A stretch of 36,319 nucleotides of DNA from Planktothricoides sp. SR001 (GTDB lineage Bacteria; Cyanobacteriota; Cyanobacteriia; Cyanobacteriales; Laspinemataceae), in the NCBI RefSeq assembly GCF_001276715.1, contig NZ_LIUQ01000005.1, positions 181,589 through 217,907 of the forward strand, written 5' to 3'. Of this stretch, positions 16,885-25,619 are shown piece after piece; the first letter of the stretch is position 1, and each line of letters starts with the position of its first letter. The position numbers and the translations under genes were made by a program. A model generated the notes under the pieces. That model was not told the DNA's origin. It saw nothing but the letters and a program-made list of their open reading frames with translations, and did not search any database.

Positions 16885-17146
16885 GTGCATAAAAATACTA
16901 AAAGATTTTGGCGATGTTTTGAGGAATTGCCAGACTCGATTCAAGAACTGGCCAAAAAAAAACTTTGAATTGCTCAAACGTGACTCCAATCATCCTTCTT
17001 TACATTTTAAAAAAGTAGGAAAATTTTGGTCGGCTAGAATTGGCATAAATTACCGTTCTTTAGCTTTAAAAGATGGCGAAGATTTTATTTGGGTATGGAT
17101 TGGAACCCATGATGAATATGAAGAAATTTTAAACCGAGAAGGGTAA
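16885..17146 (+). pseudogene. RelE/ParE-type toxin, frameshifted in a run of nine A
   Basis: The GTG at 16885 opens HKNTKRFWRCFEELPDSIQE, which stops at 16966-16968 after 27 codons. One base fewer in the A9 run (16954-16962) lets it continue as NFELLKRDSNHPSLHFKKV and GKFWSARIGINYRSLAL to IGTHDEYEEIL, about 86 residues in all. This is the full length and motif order of RelE/ParE-type toxins, mostly mRNA interferases or gyrase poisons. The antitoxin is intact immediately upstream. The break may be an inactivating mutation, a homopolymer sequencing error, or a site where RNA polymerase slippage restores the frame in part of the transcripts. Confidence 0.7.
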
Positions 17147-17230
17147 ATATGAAGAGTATCAAACATAGCCATTAAATCGCTGATAGTATCCCACGGGGCA
17201 TTCATGCGATCGCCTCTCTGAGTCATCAAG

Positions 17231-17295
17231 CAACCGGGTTTCTCTGATGGGTTGGTGCATTTTCCCCAAGATAGCCATAACAACCCGGTTTCTGG
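17231..17295. repeat. R2 inverted repeat
   Basis: CAACCGGGTTTCTCTG at the left and CAACCCGGTTTCTGG at the right bracket 40 bases. Within the spacer 17147-17429 I see only this element and isolated HIP1 octamers. Confidence 0.65.
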
Positions 17296-17429
17296 ACAAT
17301 TTAAAAGAGGATAAAGCGATCGCATACCTAGCAATAATAAAAATTAACTTAAAAACCTGCTTTCTGACTTCCCGGCAAGACTATAATATTTTGCAATACT
17401 TCTCTACCTAGCAAACCATAGGCATTGCC

Positions 17430-17618
17430 ATGAACAAAAGCCAGGAAATTAAAAGCATTATCGCCCAACGTCAACCGCTGGCCCAAAAGCTTGGAGATAT
17501 CGAGAGTCGCTTATCGTCCCTGTATGGTTTGATTCAGAGTTTGGCACAAGAACGCGATCGCCGAACCGAGGGGATAGTAATTGGCACTAATCAGCGGAGA
17601 TTAAGTTTGCTGATGTAA
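17430..17618 (+). CDS. Small coiled-coil protein or N-terminal fragment
   Basis: This 62-residue frame begins MNKSQEIKSIIAQRQPLAQK and continues with a heptad-like helix LGDIESRLSSLYGLIQSLAQ. After a HIP1 octamer (encoding RDR) it loses helical character and ends RRLSLLM. It overlaps the 3' end of cheB, on the other strand, by 18 bases. The first 45 residues look like a genuine coiled coil and the last 17 like random read-through. It could therefore be a truncated gene start rather than a full protein. No family is recognised and no ribosome binding site is clear. Confidence 0.4.
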   Translation: MNKSQEIKSIIAQRQPLAQKLGDIESRLSSLYGLIQSLAQERDRRTEGIVIGTNQRRLSLLM

Positions 17619-18671
17619 TTTCACTTGATGGAGAATTGCTGTAGCCATCAGAGATAGAGGAACGCTCAAATCACTTAAGCCATTTTCTTCCACCACCGCA
17701 GGCATTCCATAGACCACACAAGTGGACTCATGTTCAGTAAAAATTAAGCCCCCTTGGGATTTAATCATGGCCGCCCCGAGGTGGCCATCAGAACCCATTC
17801 CCGTCATTACCACCCCTAAAACGCGATCGCCAAATATTTGGGCTGCGGATTCAAACATCACATCCACACTGGGACGATGGATAGTTTCCAGGGGTAGAAA
17901 ACTCAAGCGAGTCGCCACTTGAGCATCCGCTTGCCTGGTAAACGTCATATGTTGCCCCGCACGAGCAATATAGACAATCCCCGGTCGGAGAATATCCCCA
18001 TGTTTTGCTTCCACCACTTTAAGCGGTGATTGCTGATCGAGGCGCTGGGCATAAATTTCCGTGTACCCTTCGAGCATATGCATCACGATCGCAATGGGTA
18101 CGGGAAAATTCTCCGGCAACTCAGGAATCATATGACTCAATGCGGCAGGACCGCCAGTGGAAATGCCAATCGCCACTAAGTTGATTGGTGCAGGTGGCTT
18201 TTTTGGAGTCATTAACAATTTTGTGGTTGGTTCTGGGGTGTTGGTTGGCGGAGGTAAAGAAGGTATAGAAATCTTAGCGGCGCTTTTCACTTTAGCAATC
18301 AACTCATCGGTCATTTGTAATAAACCTTCTGATGCCAAAGCGGTGGGTTTGTGGATAAAATCAACCGCACCCTCCGCTAATGCCGCGACGACTTGCTGGC
18401 TATTCCCCTCCGCAATACTGACAACAATCATCGGTAAAGGACGACGCGCCATTTGCTCCCTTAGAAACTCCAAACCGCTCATATACGGCATGATTAAGTC
18501 TAGAGTTACTACATCAGGGTTAAGTTGTGGGATGAGTTCGAGTGCCTCTTGTCCATCAGATGCAGTCCCGACCACTTCAATAAAAGCACTGCGGGATAAC
18601 ATCGCTTTGATCGTTTTCCTGACAAACGCCGAATCATCGACAACTAGGACTTTGATTAACCCAGCGATCAT
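17601..18671 (-). CDS. cheB: Chemotaxis response regulator methylesterase CheB
   Basis: This 356-residue protein is a complete CheB: an N-terminal receiver domain with D12, D13, phospho-acceptor D58 (VVTLDLIMP) and K108 (IHKPT), a proline-rich linker (136-162), and a C-terminal methylesterase with S171 in GISTGGP, H198 in MHMLEGYTE and D295 in GMGSDGHLG. It removes methyl groups from, and deamidates, glutamyl residues of chemoreceptors when phosphorylated. The usual QHMPxxFT around the histidine is changed to MHMLEGYT. GGAG sits six bases before the ATG. No cheR, cheA or receptor gene is adjacent, so it acts in trans, probably in gliding or phototactic signalling. Confidence 0.93.
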   Translation of the reverse strand: MIAGLIKVLVVDDSAFVRKTIKAMLSRSAFIEVVGTASDGQEALELIPQLNPDVVTLDLIMPYMSGLEFLREQMARRPLPMIVVSIAEGNSQQVVAALAEGAVDFIHKPTALASEGLLQMTDELIAKVKSAAKISIPSLPPPTNTPEPTTKLLMTPKKPPAPINLVAIGISTGGPAALSHMIPELPENFPVPIAIVMHMLEGYTEIYAQRLDQQSPLKVVEAKHGDILRPGIVYIARAGQHMTFTRQADAQVATRLSFLPLETIHRPSVDVMFESAAQIFGDRVLGVVMTGMGSDGHLGAAMIKSQGGLIFTEHESTCVVYGMPAVVEENGLSDLSVPLSLMATAILHQVKLHQQT

Positions 18672-18879
18672 TTTTGACTCCGACTCTATTGAGTCTATTA
18701 ATGAATAATTCGATAGCCCTCGATCATCGCACTGGATCGGCGATCGCCGTCAAGGGACTGACGCATCATTTCTATTGGTCTTAAGTCTTAAGGATTAGTC
18801 TTCGGAGCAATTAATGAATGACTCTTAAAGATAATCAACGAGATATTCGACCCCAAAGAAAGGGTTGTCCCAAGGCCAA

Positions 18880-19818
18880 TTAATTGCGGTGATTGTTGTT
18901 ATAGTAGATTCTCGCCCCTGCCCAGTGAAGTTTTTCTCGCAAAGTCCGGTAATAAGAATAATTTTCTTGGAGAATAATAAATTGAGCCTGACATTGGGCG
19001 ATGCGGACTTCGACGTGCTGTCCCGGCCAAATTGAGGTGCCAAGAACCCCATCAGTCCAAAGTTTAGTGCTTAAGTCGCGATCGCCTAATGGCCAAATTT
19101 TCACCACCGAACCAGCGGGTAATACGATCGGACGACTGGAAAGACTCAAGGGACAAATCGGCGTTACGGCGATCGCCTCCATTCCCGGATGCATAATCGG
19201 GCCATTCGCTGACGCGGTGTAGCAGGTAGACCCGCTGGGGGTCGCCACAATCAGACCGTCTCCCTGATATTGATCCACGATTTCTCCATCCACTTCCATT
19301 TCCAAGGTAGAAGTGGGAATGCGATCGCCCGTTGCGGGTTTGACGCACATCTCATTCAACGCCAAAAAAGGCGGATCCTGAGTTTCCGTAGCGCTGACCG
19401 GCTTCAAACTGCGATCCAACCCATCCAAGACCCTCGCTTGCAACATCATCCGTTGCTGCACCGCATAGCGATCCGAAATCAGCCGTTGCCAAATCGTCTC
19501 AGTATCTTGAAATGTTTCAGTAGGTTCCGTCAAAAAACCCAGATGCCCGCCCACATTCACCGCCAAAATAGGGATGTGATCGTGAGACAACTGCCGTGCT
19601 GCTGCCAGTGCCGTCCCATCCCCTCCTAACACCACTGCTAAATCTATTTTTTGGGTCGAAGAAGCCAAAAATACTGGATAGGGATTATCCTTCGGGCCAC
19701 TCGGTCCCATTAACACTTTACAGCCAAGGGATTCAAGCTGTCGAGCGCATTCTTCAGCGCGACGCTTACTCAGGGGATCGGCAGCTTTATGGGCAATAAT
19801 AACTTGTTTAAGTTCCAC
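18880..19818 (-). CDS. nadK: NAD kinase
   Basis: This 312-residue protein phosphorylates NAD to NADP with ATP. It shows the family motifs in order: GGDGT (65-69), NVGGHLGFLTE (88-98), LNEMCVKP with the NE pair near 154, the substrate strand GDGLIVATPSGSTCYTASAN, and GPIMHPGMEAIAVTPICP. Length and motifs fit a normal cyanobacterial NAD kinase; cyanobacteria usually carry two. The start is a GTG at 19816-19818, and no better start exists before the conserved region. It stands apart from cheB by 208 bases in which I see no gene or clear structure. Expression control is not evident. Confidence 0.93.
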   Translation of the reverse strand: MELKQVIIAHKAADPLSKRRAEECARQLESLGCKVLMGPSGPKDNPYPVFLASSTQKIDLAVVLGGDGTALAAARQLSHDHIPILAVNVGGHLGFLTEPTETFQDTETIWQRLISDRYAVQQRMMLQARVLDGLDRSLKPVSATETQDPPFLALNEMCVKPATGDRIPTSTLEMEVDGEIVDQYQGDGLIVATPSGSTCYTASANGPIMHPGMEAIAVTPICPLSLSSRPIVLPAGSVVKIWPLGDRDLSTKLWTDGVLGTSIWPGQHVEVRIAQCQAQFIILQENYSYYRTLREKLHWAGARIYYNNNHRN

Positions 19819-20102
19819 GATATTTATAGAGGAGAGAGATGTTTAGAGGGGAGAGGTGAACTTTTTGGTTTTTCACAGATTTTTGAGCGAGTATTGCGGG
19901 TATTACGGATACTTATGATGAATAATTAGAAAAACCATCTCCACCCAGACTGATTGACAAATAAATTTAATTAATTCCAGAGCATCTAACCAAGATATTG
20001 ATTAATAATACTATATAATACTATATAGTAAAAAGGGGTGAATTTTTCAGATTCTCAAAATGAATTGTGCCGATCCAGCGAATTAAAAGTGAATCCGGTG
20101 AC
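19819..20102. other. Intergenic spacer, no gene seen
   Basis: The stretch is AT-rich. It contains purine-rich GAGGAGAGAGATGTTTAGAG near the NAD kinase start and a direct repeat AATACTATAT (two copies, 20007-20026). No reading frame, tRNA or strong hairpin was found. It may hold the nadK promoter. Confidence 0.4.
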
Positions 20103-20800
20103 TTATGGGGGCGCAGTGATGATTTGCTCAAGGGTCTTAAACAGGCGATCGCACGATGGACAAGCAGCCCTGACGCGATCGACTTTCAAAAGTTCTATTT
20201 GGGAGCGTGTTTTGTTTTACTATACTTGCCTCTTGGTGTGTCCTTAGTCGCTTGTGTGAGCCTTTTTTCCAGATTATATACTGAAACTCGATCGACAGTC
20301 TGATATTGCTCCAGACCCCGGATAATTTTATTATCCTTAAATTTCTCCCCATAGAATTGTCTTAAGGTATCAAGGTCAGCAATAAACCAAGCCTCCATCG
20401 CTTGAACCATTAATTGACAATGACTATCGTCAATCCCCTGTGAATCCCATTGATATTCTGGCCTGTCCTGGAGATATTTCCAAGGTTGGTTTATATCGGA
20501 TAAAAGCCCTTCTGAATCTACCAGTAAAACATTGAATGCATCGGGGTGATCTTGGATCGCTCTGTGAAAATTATTATAAGCTTGTTTCCGCCCCCCACAG
20601 ATGATTAGTTGGATTTTGATTCCGTGGTTATATGCTAGACGATCGAGGCTTTGGAAAAAAGTTCTAAACCCTGGCGCTAGTCCTGCTTGAGTTTCTTTTT
20701 TGGGCAGCTTAATTTTTCGATTTGGGGGAGGCTGAAGTTGTCTTGCGAGTGGTTCTGAATCCCCAATCCCTTCAATATAAATTCCGATTTCGCTTACCAT
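20103..20800 (-). pseudogene. DUF4276 TOPRIM-like protein, frameshifted near the C-terminus
   Basis: The intact frame (20195-20800) gives 201 residues: opening IGIYIEGIGDSEPL with E10, VLLVDSEG with D95 and E97, and MVQAMEAWFIAD (131-142), the set seen in DUF4276, a TOPRIM-like family. The frame breaks at KTKHA near 20205. One base more there would restore the usual tail, SQIELLKVDRVRAACPSCDR then LFKTLEQIIT, to a stop at 20103-20105. The gene overlaps the upstream AAA ATPase by seven bases, so the two are translationally coupled. Such ATPase-TOPRIM pairs resemble split OLD, RloAB/AbiL and PARIS systems, in which the TOPRIM protein is a nuclease effector. Activity of the truncated form is uncertain. 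Confidence 0.75.
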
Positions 20801-22017
20801 CGGTTTCCTCCAATTTCACCGATGCGCCATAAGTCTCCGAGGCTGTAATCTTCCAGCCATTTTTTTAACCGCTGAGGATTCAAACGACGCAAATAACTCC
20901 CTTTCTGATTTTGTTCGCAGACTAAGACTGATTCGGGGACTTCACTTAAGCCAGAAATTAAAGCATCAGAATGGGTGGTCACGATCAATTGAGTTCGCTG
21001 AGAAGCCTCAATGAGCAACTCAGCTACCATCGGGAGAATATCTGGATGTAAGCCGATTTCTGGTTCTTCGATACAAACAAGAGGCGGTGGACTGGGGTGG
21101 CAAAGGATGGTCAACAAACATAGATAACGCAGGGTGCCATCGGATAGACGAGTTGCCGGAATTGGTCGGTGGCGTTGCTTTTCCCGCAGAAATACTTGCA
21201 ATGTACTTGCTTCAACTCGGACAAGGATATCCGCGATCGCATCATAGAATTTTTGCAATTTTTCTATGAGTAATGGTTTGTATACTTGGAAGTCTAAATT
21301 ATTTAAAACATGACCCAGGTTACTGTAATATTCTTCTAAAAAATCATTGGGTAAATCCGATGGTTGTGGCAGTCGGGGCGGCGTATATCTGCCTAGGTTC
21401 CATTCTCGATAGATGCGAATCTGAGAAAACTGATGATTTAAATAAGTCAGTTCTGGGTAATAATCTCGGTCTTTTTTCTGGGATAAAACCGATTGCTCTG
21501 GACTCAGTTCTTCCCGTTGAAGCGATCGTTTAACTCTCTGATCTTCCCTTCCCGCTTTCGCTTCAGGCTTAGTTCTGAAATTTAAGATCGGATGACCATT
21601 TTGGTATCGGTAGAAAAAATAAACATCTTCATAGTTATCATCGAATTTTTGCTCATTTTCTACCGACTCATCCACCAGTTCCAGTCTTTGACCGTTCATG
21701 GTAAAACTCATCTGATAACGCAGCGGCATCACTCCTTCCGGGTAATCAATCGTTGCCGAAATATGCGCGATCGGAAATTGTTGTTCACTCCCTCCTTTCC
21801 AAAGCCACTCGCTAACCCCTCCCCCTTCCCGAATTGGCGCCGCCAAGTTCCTAGGAGTTGCCTGCAAAAGCCCAATTGCCTGAATTAAATTCGACTTACC
21901 CGATCCATTAGAGCCAATTAAAACATTCAAGGGTTGAAGGTCAATTGTTGACTCTTCACTGCCATAAGAAAGTAAATTTTTTAATTGCAGCGTGCGGATA
22001 AACCGTTTTCCTTGCAC
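20794..22017 (-). CDS. AAA (OLD/RecF-like) ATPase of a two-gene defence-type module
   Basis: This 407-residue SMC/ABC-like ATPase has Walker A GSNGSGKS (35-42) after NLLSYGSEES and LQPLNVLI, an ABC-type signature LSDGT near 292, Walker B LVCIEEPEIGLHPD near 313-326 and the H-loop THSD near 346. This is the AAA15/AAA21-type OLD-like ATPase class, which lacks its own nuclease domain. The TOPRIM-like DUF4276 gene follows with a seven-base overlap. By analogy the ATPase senses a trigger and controls the TOPRIM effector; that role here is inference. A hairpin (22167-22206) separates it from ndhE upstream, so it is probably a separate unit. It could instead serve DNA repair. Confidence 0.8.
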   Translation of the reverse strand: MQGKRFIRTLQLKNLLSYGSEESTIDLQPLNVLIGSNGSGKSNLIQAIGLLQATPRNLAAPIREGGGVSEWLWKGGSEQQFPIAHISATIDYPEGVMPLRYQMSFTMNGQRLELVDESVENEQKFDDNYEDVYFFYRYQNGHPILNFRTKPEAKAGREDQRVKRSLQREELSPEQSVLSQKKDRDYYPELTYLNHQFSQIRIYREWNLGRYTPPRLPQPSDLPNDFLEEYYSNLGHVLNNLDFQVYKPLLIEKLQKFYDAIADILVRVEASTLQVFLREKQRHRPIPATRLSDGTLRYLCLLTILCHPSPPPLVCIEEPEIGLHPDILPMVAELLIEASQRTQLIVTTHSDALISGLSEVPESVLVCEQNQKGSYLRRLNPQRLKKWLEDYSLGDLWRIGEIGGNRW

Positions 22018-22021
22018 TTCA

Positions 22022-22130
22022 GTCTCCTTAATTGTTGTTTTTTGGTTGTTTATTGTTGGGTAGGGATTCTTTGGGTAGGGATTTTTTGATTGTTGATTGT
22101 TGTTTGTTGGTTGTTGATTGCTGTTGCTTA
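22022..22130. repeat. Low-complexity TTGTTGATTGTTG tract
   Basis: Short heptamer-like units TTGTTGA, TTGTTTG and TTGGTTG are repeated, mixed with two copies of GGGTAGGGATT. These look like the short tandemly repeated heptamers found in filamentous cyanobacteria. A similar tract lies at 30933-31013. Confidence 0.55.
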
Positions 22131-22166
22131 CCCCTTACTTCCAGAATGCCTATTCCCTAATAAATA

Positions 22167-22206
22167 ACTGTGAACTGTTAACAGTCAAACGTCAACAGTT
22201 CACAGT
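22167..22206 (-). terminator. Hairpin downstream of the ndh operon
   Basis: ACTGTGAACTGTT (22167-22179) pairs with AACAGTTCACAGT (22194-22206) across a 14-base loop, giving 13 perfect pairs just past the ndhE stop codon. On the minus strand it is followed by TTATTTATT rather than a solid U run, so termination is likely but not certain. Confidence 0.55.
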
Positions 22207-22214
22207 CAATTTTT

Positions 22215-22526
22215 TTACCATTTCAACAGATTAAACTGTTCCATATCCACCGTATCCCGGTTGCGATAAATCGCCAAAATAATCGCCAAACCTACGGCAG
22301 CTTCGGCGGCAGCTACGGTAATCACAAACACCGTAAACACTTGGCCTTTAATCGTGGCTGAATCAATAAAATTAGAAAAAGCCATCAGATTAAGATTAAC
22401 CGCATTGAGCAGTAACTCAATAGACATCAAAACTCGCACAGCATTACGACTTGTCACCAGACCATAAATGCCAATGCAAAATAAGGCAGCAGCCAACAAT
22501 AAAAAATACTCAAGGTGAAGTTGCAT
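22215..22526 (-). CDS. ndhE: NADPH-plastoquinone oxidoreductase subunit NdhE (chain 4L)
   Basis: This 103-residue membrane protein is the NuoK-like subunit of NDH-1, which carries electrons to plastoquinone in cyclic flow and respiration and pumps protons across the thylakoid membrane. Three hydrophobic helices are visible (about 4-22, 28-48, 60-85), including [16 protein letters not shown] with the conserved membrane glutamate, and [11 protein letters not shown] near the end. I start it at [11 protein letters not shown] (22526), the normal family length and preceded by AGG; a longer frame from 22586 would add 20 unconserved residues. It is the last gene of the ndhA-I-G-E cluster. Confidence 0.95.
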   Translation of the reverse strand: MQLHLEYFLLLAAALFCIGIYGLVTSRNAVRVLMSIELLLNAVNLNLMAFSNFIDSATIKGQVFTVFVITVAAAEAAVGLAIILAIYRNRDTVDMEQFNLLKW

Positions 22527-22639
22527 GAATCCTACCAACGATAATTTCTCTGGGTTGATTGTCTGTGGGTTAATTGACCCTCTCAATTAATTTTCGATTT
22601 ATTCGGTTTAAACTAATTGAGGGGAAAAGTTTCAGACAT

Positions 22640-22660
22640 ATTCCCGCACTTTGCGGGAAT
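22640..22660. repeat. Hairpin between ndhG and ndhE
   Basis: ATTCCCGCA and TGCGGGAAT pair across CTT. Like the hairpin at 11363-11382 it is built on ATTCCCGC and lies close to ACTGTCATT, so both may belong to one small repeat family. It sits in the intercistronic spacer and could affect mRNA stability. Confidence 0.55.
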
Positions 22661-22684
22661 AACTGTCATTAATTTTATGACTTG

Positions 22685-23302
22685 TTATGATTTTTTCTGG
22701 CTGCTACTTAAGGCGCCAATGGATTCTTTAGCCCGCTCTGGTAAGGTGAGCACCGGGGCAACGGGAGCCGCCGGAATGTCATCCCGGTAGAAGTCTCGCC
22801 GCGCCAAAATAATTGCGCCAATCATGGCAATTAATAGTAGCAGTGAGGCTAATTCAAAGGGGAGTAAAAAGTCCGTAAAGAAATGTTTGCCGATCGCCTC
22901 TACGGTCGAAGACCCAGGGGCGATCGCGCCAGTTTTCACCGGCCAAGGAGTCGATAAAATCATCGTCCCCAGGAGGGCAAACAAACCGAAGCCTACCAAC
23001 GCGGTGACTAATTGACGCAGGGCGGCATTTCCCACTTGGGCAAACTTTTCCCGCTTGTTCACCAACATAATGGCAAACAAAATCAGCACGTTCACCGAAC
23101 CCACATAAATCAGCAGTTGAGCCGCTGCCACAAAATCTGCATTCAGCAGCACATAGATCCCGGCCATACTGGTAAATACAGCACCGAGCAAAAACGCGGA
23201 GTAAACAATATTAGAAAACAGCACCACTCCTAATGCTGAACCAATCATCATTAAGGCCAACAAGCCAAACGAAACTATCTGAACGCCTTCCGCTAAATTC
23301 AC
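22685..23302 (-). CDS. ndhG: NADPH-plastoquinone oxidoreductase subunit NdhG (chain 6)
   Basis: This 205-residue NuoJ-like membrane subunit of NDH-1 has five hydrophobic helices (about 8-26, 30-50, 58-80, 94-116, 145-168), including the conserved NADFVAAAQLLIYVGSVNVL stretch at the lipid-facing elbow of the complex. It starts with GTG at 23300-23302, with AGGA eight bases before it. The C-terminal tail after about 175 is polar and faces the cytosol. It follows ndhI by 98 bases and precedes ndhE; together they form part of the membrane arm. Confidence 0.95.
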   Translation of the reverse strand: MNLAEGVQIVSFGLLALMMIGSALGVVLFSNIVYSAFLLGAVFTSMAGIYVLLNADFVAAAQLLIYVGSVNVLILFAIMLVNKREKFAQVGNAALRQLVTALVGFGLFALLGTMILSTPWPVKTGAIAPGSSTVEAIGKHFFTDFLLPFELASLLLLIAMIGAIILARRDFYRDDIPAAPVAPVLTLPERAKESIGALSSSQKKS

Positions 23303-23400
23303 AGTTTTGTCCTTATATCACTTGTCAAGAAAAATCGATCGGGTCACTGTTAACGATATTCAATTATTTCAATTAACAGTGAACCATCCACCGCCAAGAA

Positions 23401-23985
23401 TTATTTTTCCATCTTTTCCAGGAGTTCTTCTGGGCGTTTACCAGCGCGAACCGAGCCTTCCGGCAGATCGTGGGGGTCGTTGATCCCTTTGGGCAAATAG
23501 GCCAATTCTCGCAGGGGCGTCACCATTGGGTCATTAGTGACTTTATAAGGCAAACGCCCCATTGCCACGTTGTCGTAGTTCAAATCATGGCGATCGTAGG
23601 CGGCTAGTTCATATTCTTCCGTCGCCGACAGACAGTTGGTGGGGCAATATTCCACACAGTTGGCGCAAAAAATACAAACTCCGAAATCAATACTGTAGTG
23701 TTTCAGCTTTTTCTTCTTGGTTTCTTTGTTAAATTCCCAGTCCACTACCGGCAGATTAATTGGACAAACCCGCACGCAGACTTCACAAGAAATACATTTG
23801 TCAAATTCAAAGTGAATTCGTCCCCGATACCGTTCGGAAGGAATCAGTTTTTCGTAAGGATAGAGCACCGTCACTGGACGACGACGCATATGGTCAAATG
23901 TCACCGAAAGACCTTGGCCAATATATTTGGCGGCTTGAAAGGTTTCTTTGGTATAGTCGCTAACTTGTTTGAGGAACTTTAGCAT
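23401..23985 (-). CDS. ndhI: NADPH-plastoquinone oxidoreductase iron-sulfur subunit NdhI
   Basis: This 194-residue peripheral subunit of NDH-1 carries two 4Fe-4S clusters: C64, C67, C70 with C74 ([12 protein letters not shown]) and C104, C107, C110 with C114 ([12 protein letters not shown]). It passes electrons toward the plastoquinone site. The N-terminal amphipathic part ([20 protein letters not shown]) lies on the membrane arm. Its length is normal and all eight cysteines are present. It is separated from ndhA by 171 bases, a spacer with a GATCGATCGC cluster but no gene. No strong ribosome binding site is seen. Confidence 0.96.
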   Translation of the reverse strand: MLKFLKQVSDYTKETFQAAKYIGQGLSVTFDHMRRRPVTVLYPYEKLIPSERYRGRIHFEFDKCISCEVCVRVCPINLPVVDWEFNKETKKKKLKHYSIDFGVCIFCANCVEYCPTNCLSATEEYELAAYDRHDLNYDNVAMGRLPYKVTNDPMVTPLRELAYLPKGINDPHDLPEGSVRAGKRPEELLEKMEK

Positions 23986-24156
23986 AAGTGAAGGATGGCA
24001 GAGAATATCAATGTGCTTTGGATTGAAGATGAATTGATCTGATGAATCGATCGCATGATTAGATCGATCGCGCTGTTTTGGGACTGTGTTGGCAGGGAAT
24101 TTTTGCGGCGATCTGGTCGTTCACCAAAACACCGATAACACCGAGTCCCAAATCCC

Positions 24157-25275
24157 TTAACCACCAAAAGCGAAGGGAAAAGCCAACTTCAAGGCGGCAG
24201 TTAACAGCAAATTCACCAGACCCACGGGTAACAGGAATTTCCAGCCCAGGTTCAGGAGTTGGTCAATCCGCACTCGTGGCAGAGTCCAGCGCAAGAGAAT
24301 CGCCAGAAACACGAAGAAGTAAGTTTTCAGGAGCACCATTGTAATTCCCAGCACCGCTGCGATTACTTGGAACCAAGGGGTAGTTTCGCTGACCCCGATC
24401 CATTGGGCAATCAGTTCAATGGGAATGGGCAATGTCCAGCCACCGAAGTAGAGCACTGACACCAATAAGGCGGAAAGAATTAAGTTGACGTAAGAACCCA
24501 CATAAAATAGACCGAATTTCATCCCCGCATATTCGGTTTGATATCCGGCCACCAGTTCTTCTTCCGCTTCCGGCAAGTCAAAAGGCAGACGTTCGCATTC
24601 AGCCAAGGCGCAAATCCAAAAAATTAGGAACCCAACGGGCTGACGCCAGACATTCCAGCCGAGAATGCCGTAACTGTTTTGTTGTTCTACGATGTCAATG
24701 GTGCTGAGGCTATTGGACATCATCACGATCGCCAATACCGCCAAAGCCAGAGGAATTTCATAGCTAATGGACTGGGCAGCCGCCCGCAGTCCACCTAACA
24801 GAGAGTATTTGTTGTTGGAGGAATAACCGGCCATCAGCAAACCGATCGGGGCGACACTAGAAAGGGCAATCCATAAGAAAATGGCGATGCTCAAGTCGCT
24901 GATGATCAGATTTTGCCCGAAGGGAACGATCAGGTAAGAGATAAATACCGGCAGCACTACCAGAATTGGGCCGAGGGTAAAGAGGATCGGATCCGCTTTC
25001 GTGGGGACGATATCTTCTTTAAAAATTAGCTTTAGCCCGTCAGCGGCGGGTTGCAATACCCCCAATGGGCCAGCGTATTCGGGACCAATTCGCTGTTGTA
25101 CTGCGGCAGAGATTTTTCGTTCTAGCCAGACTGCTACCAATACCCCAACCGTGGCTACGGCTAACATTAAAAACATGGGCAGGGGGATCCAAATCACTTT
25201 GGCGACTTGGGGAGGCAGTCCTAAGTCCACCAGCAATTGTATAACGCTTCCTTGTAAGTCTATTCCTTGGTTCAT
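24157..25275 (-). CDS. ndhA: NADPH-plastoquinone oxidoreductase subunit NdhA (chain 1)
   Basis: This 372-residue protein is the NuoH-like subunit, the membrane anchor at the quinone entry site of NDH-1. It has about eight membrane helices and the conserved segments [39 protein letters not shown] and [20 protein letters not shown], the last forming the acidic loop near the quinone channel. It is the first gene of the ndhA-I-G-E cluster, as in many cyanobacteria, so the operon promoter should lie in 25276-25619. No frameshift or unusual residue was seen. Confidence 0.96.
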   Translation of the reverse strand: MNQGIDLQGSVIQLLVDLGLPPQVAKVIWIPLPMFLMLAVATVGVLVAVWLERKISAAVQQRIGPEYAGPLGVLQPAADGLKLIFKEDIVPTKADPILFTLGPILVVLPVFISYLIVPFGQNLIISDLSIAIFLWIALSSVAPIGLLMAGYSSNNKYSLLGGLRAAAQSISYEIPLALAVLAIVMMSNSLSTIDIVEQQNSYGILGWNVWRQPVGFLIFWICALAECERLPFDLPEAEEELVAGYQTEYAGMKFGLFYVGSYVNLILSALLVSVLYFGGWTLPIPIELIAQWIGVSETTPWFQVIAAVLGITMVLLKTYFFVFLAILLRWTLPRVRIDQLLNLGWKFLLPVGLVNLLLTAALKLAFPFAFGG

Positions 25276-25619
25276 GCTTGTTACTTCAAATTTATGAAGA
25301 TTTTTTACGAGCGGGACTGAGTTACAGTATAACTCTCTATGGTCAGCAGAATTTGGCGATCGATTGAATAATGTAAGGTAGGGGATAAAGCCATTCCCGG
25401 ATCAATCTCCACTACAAACCGATCGGGTTATCTGCGCTGTTATCTGCCCTGTTATCTGCGCGAATGGATTCATCTCCTAGAGGCCGATGTAAACAATCGG
25501 ACGGATTCAGACAGGCAACAAATAGGTTGTTTTTGTTAATGTTTATGATTAAATTGATTAATGAATTGGGTGAAATTAAGTCCCAACAATTTTTGCCCTT
25601 GTCCGGTGGCTGCACTTTC
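25276..25619. other. Spacer upstream of ndhA with 12-bp tandem repeat
   Basis: No convincing gene was found. On the minus strand a TATACT hexamer (25326-25331) lies about 50 bases before ndhA and could be a -10 box, but no good -35 is evident. At 25428-25463 there are three units of a 12-bp repeat: TTATCTGCGCTG, TTATCTGCCCTG and TTATCTGCGCGA. Confidence 0.45.

Noticed and set aside
22527-22586. Longer ndhE start adding 20 residues
   Set aside because: Family members start at MQL and are about 101-103 residues. The inner ATG has AGG before it and the extra residues are not membrane-like or conserved.
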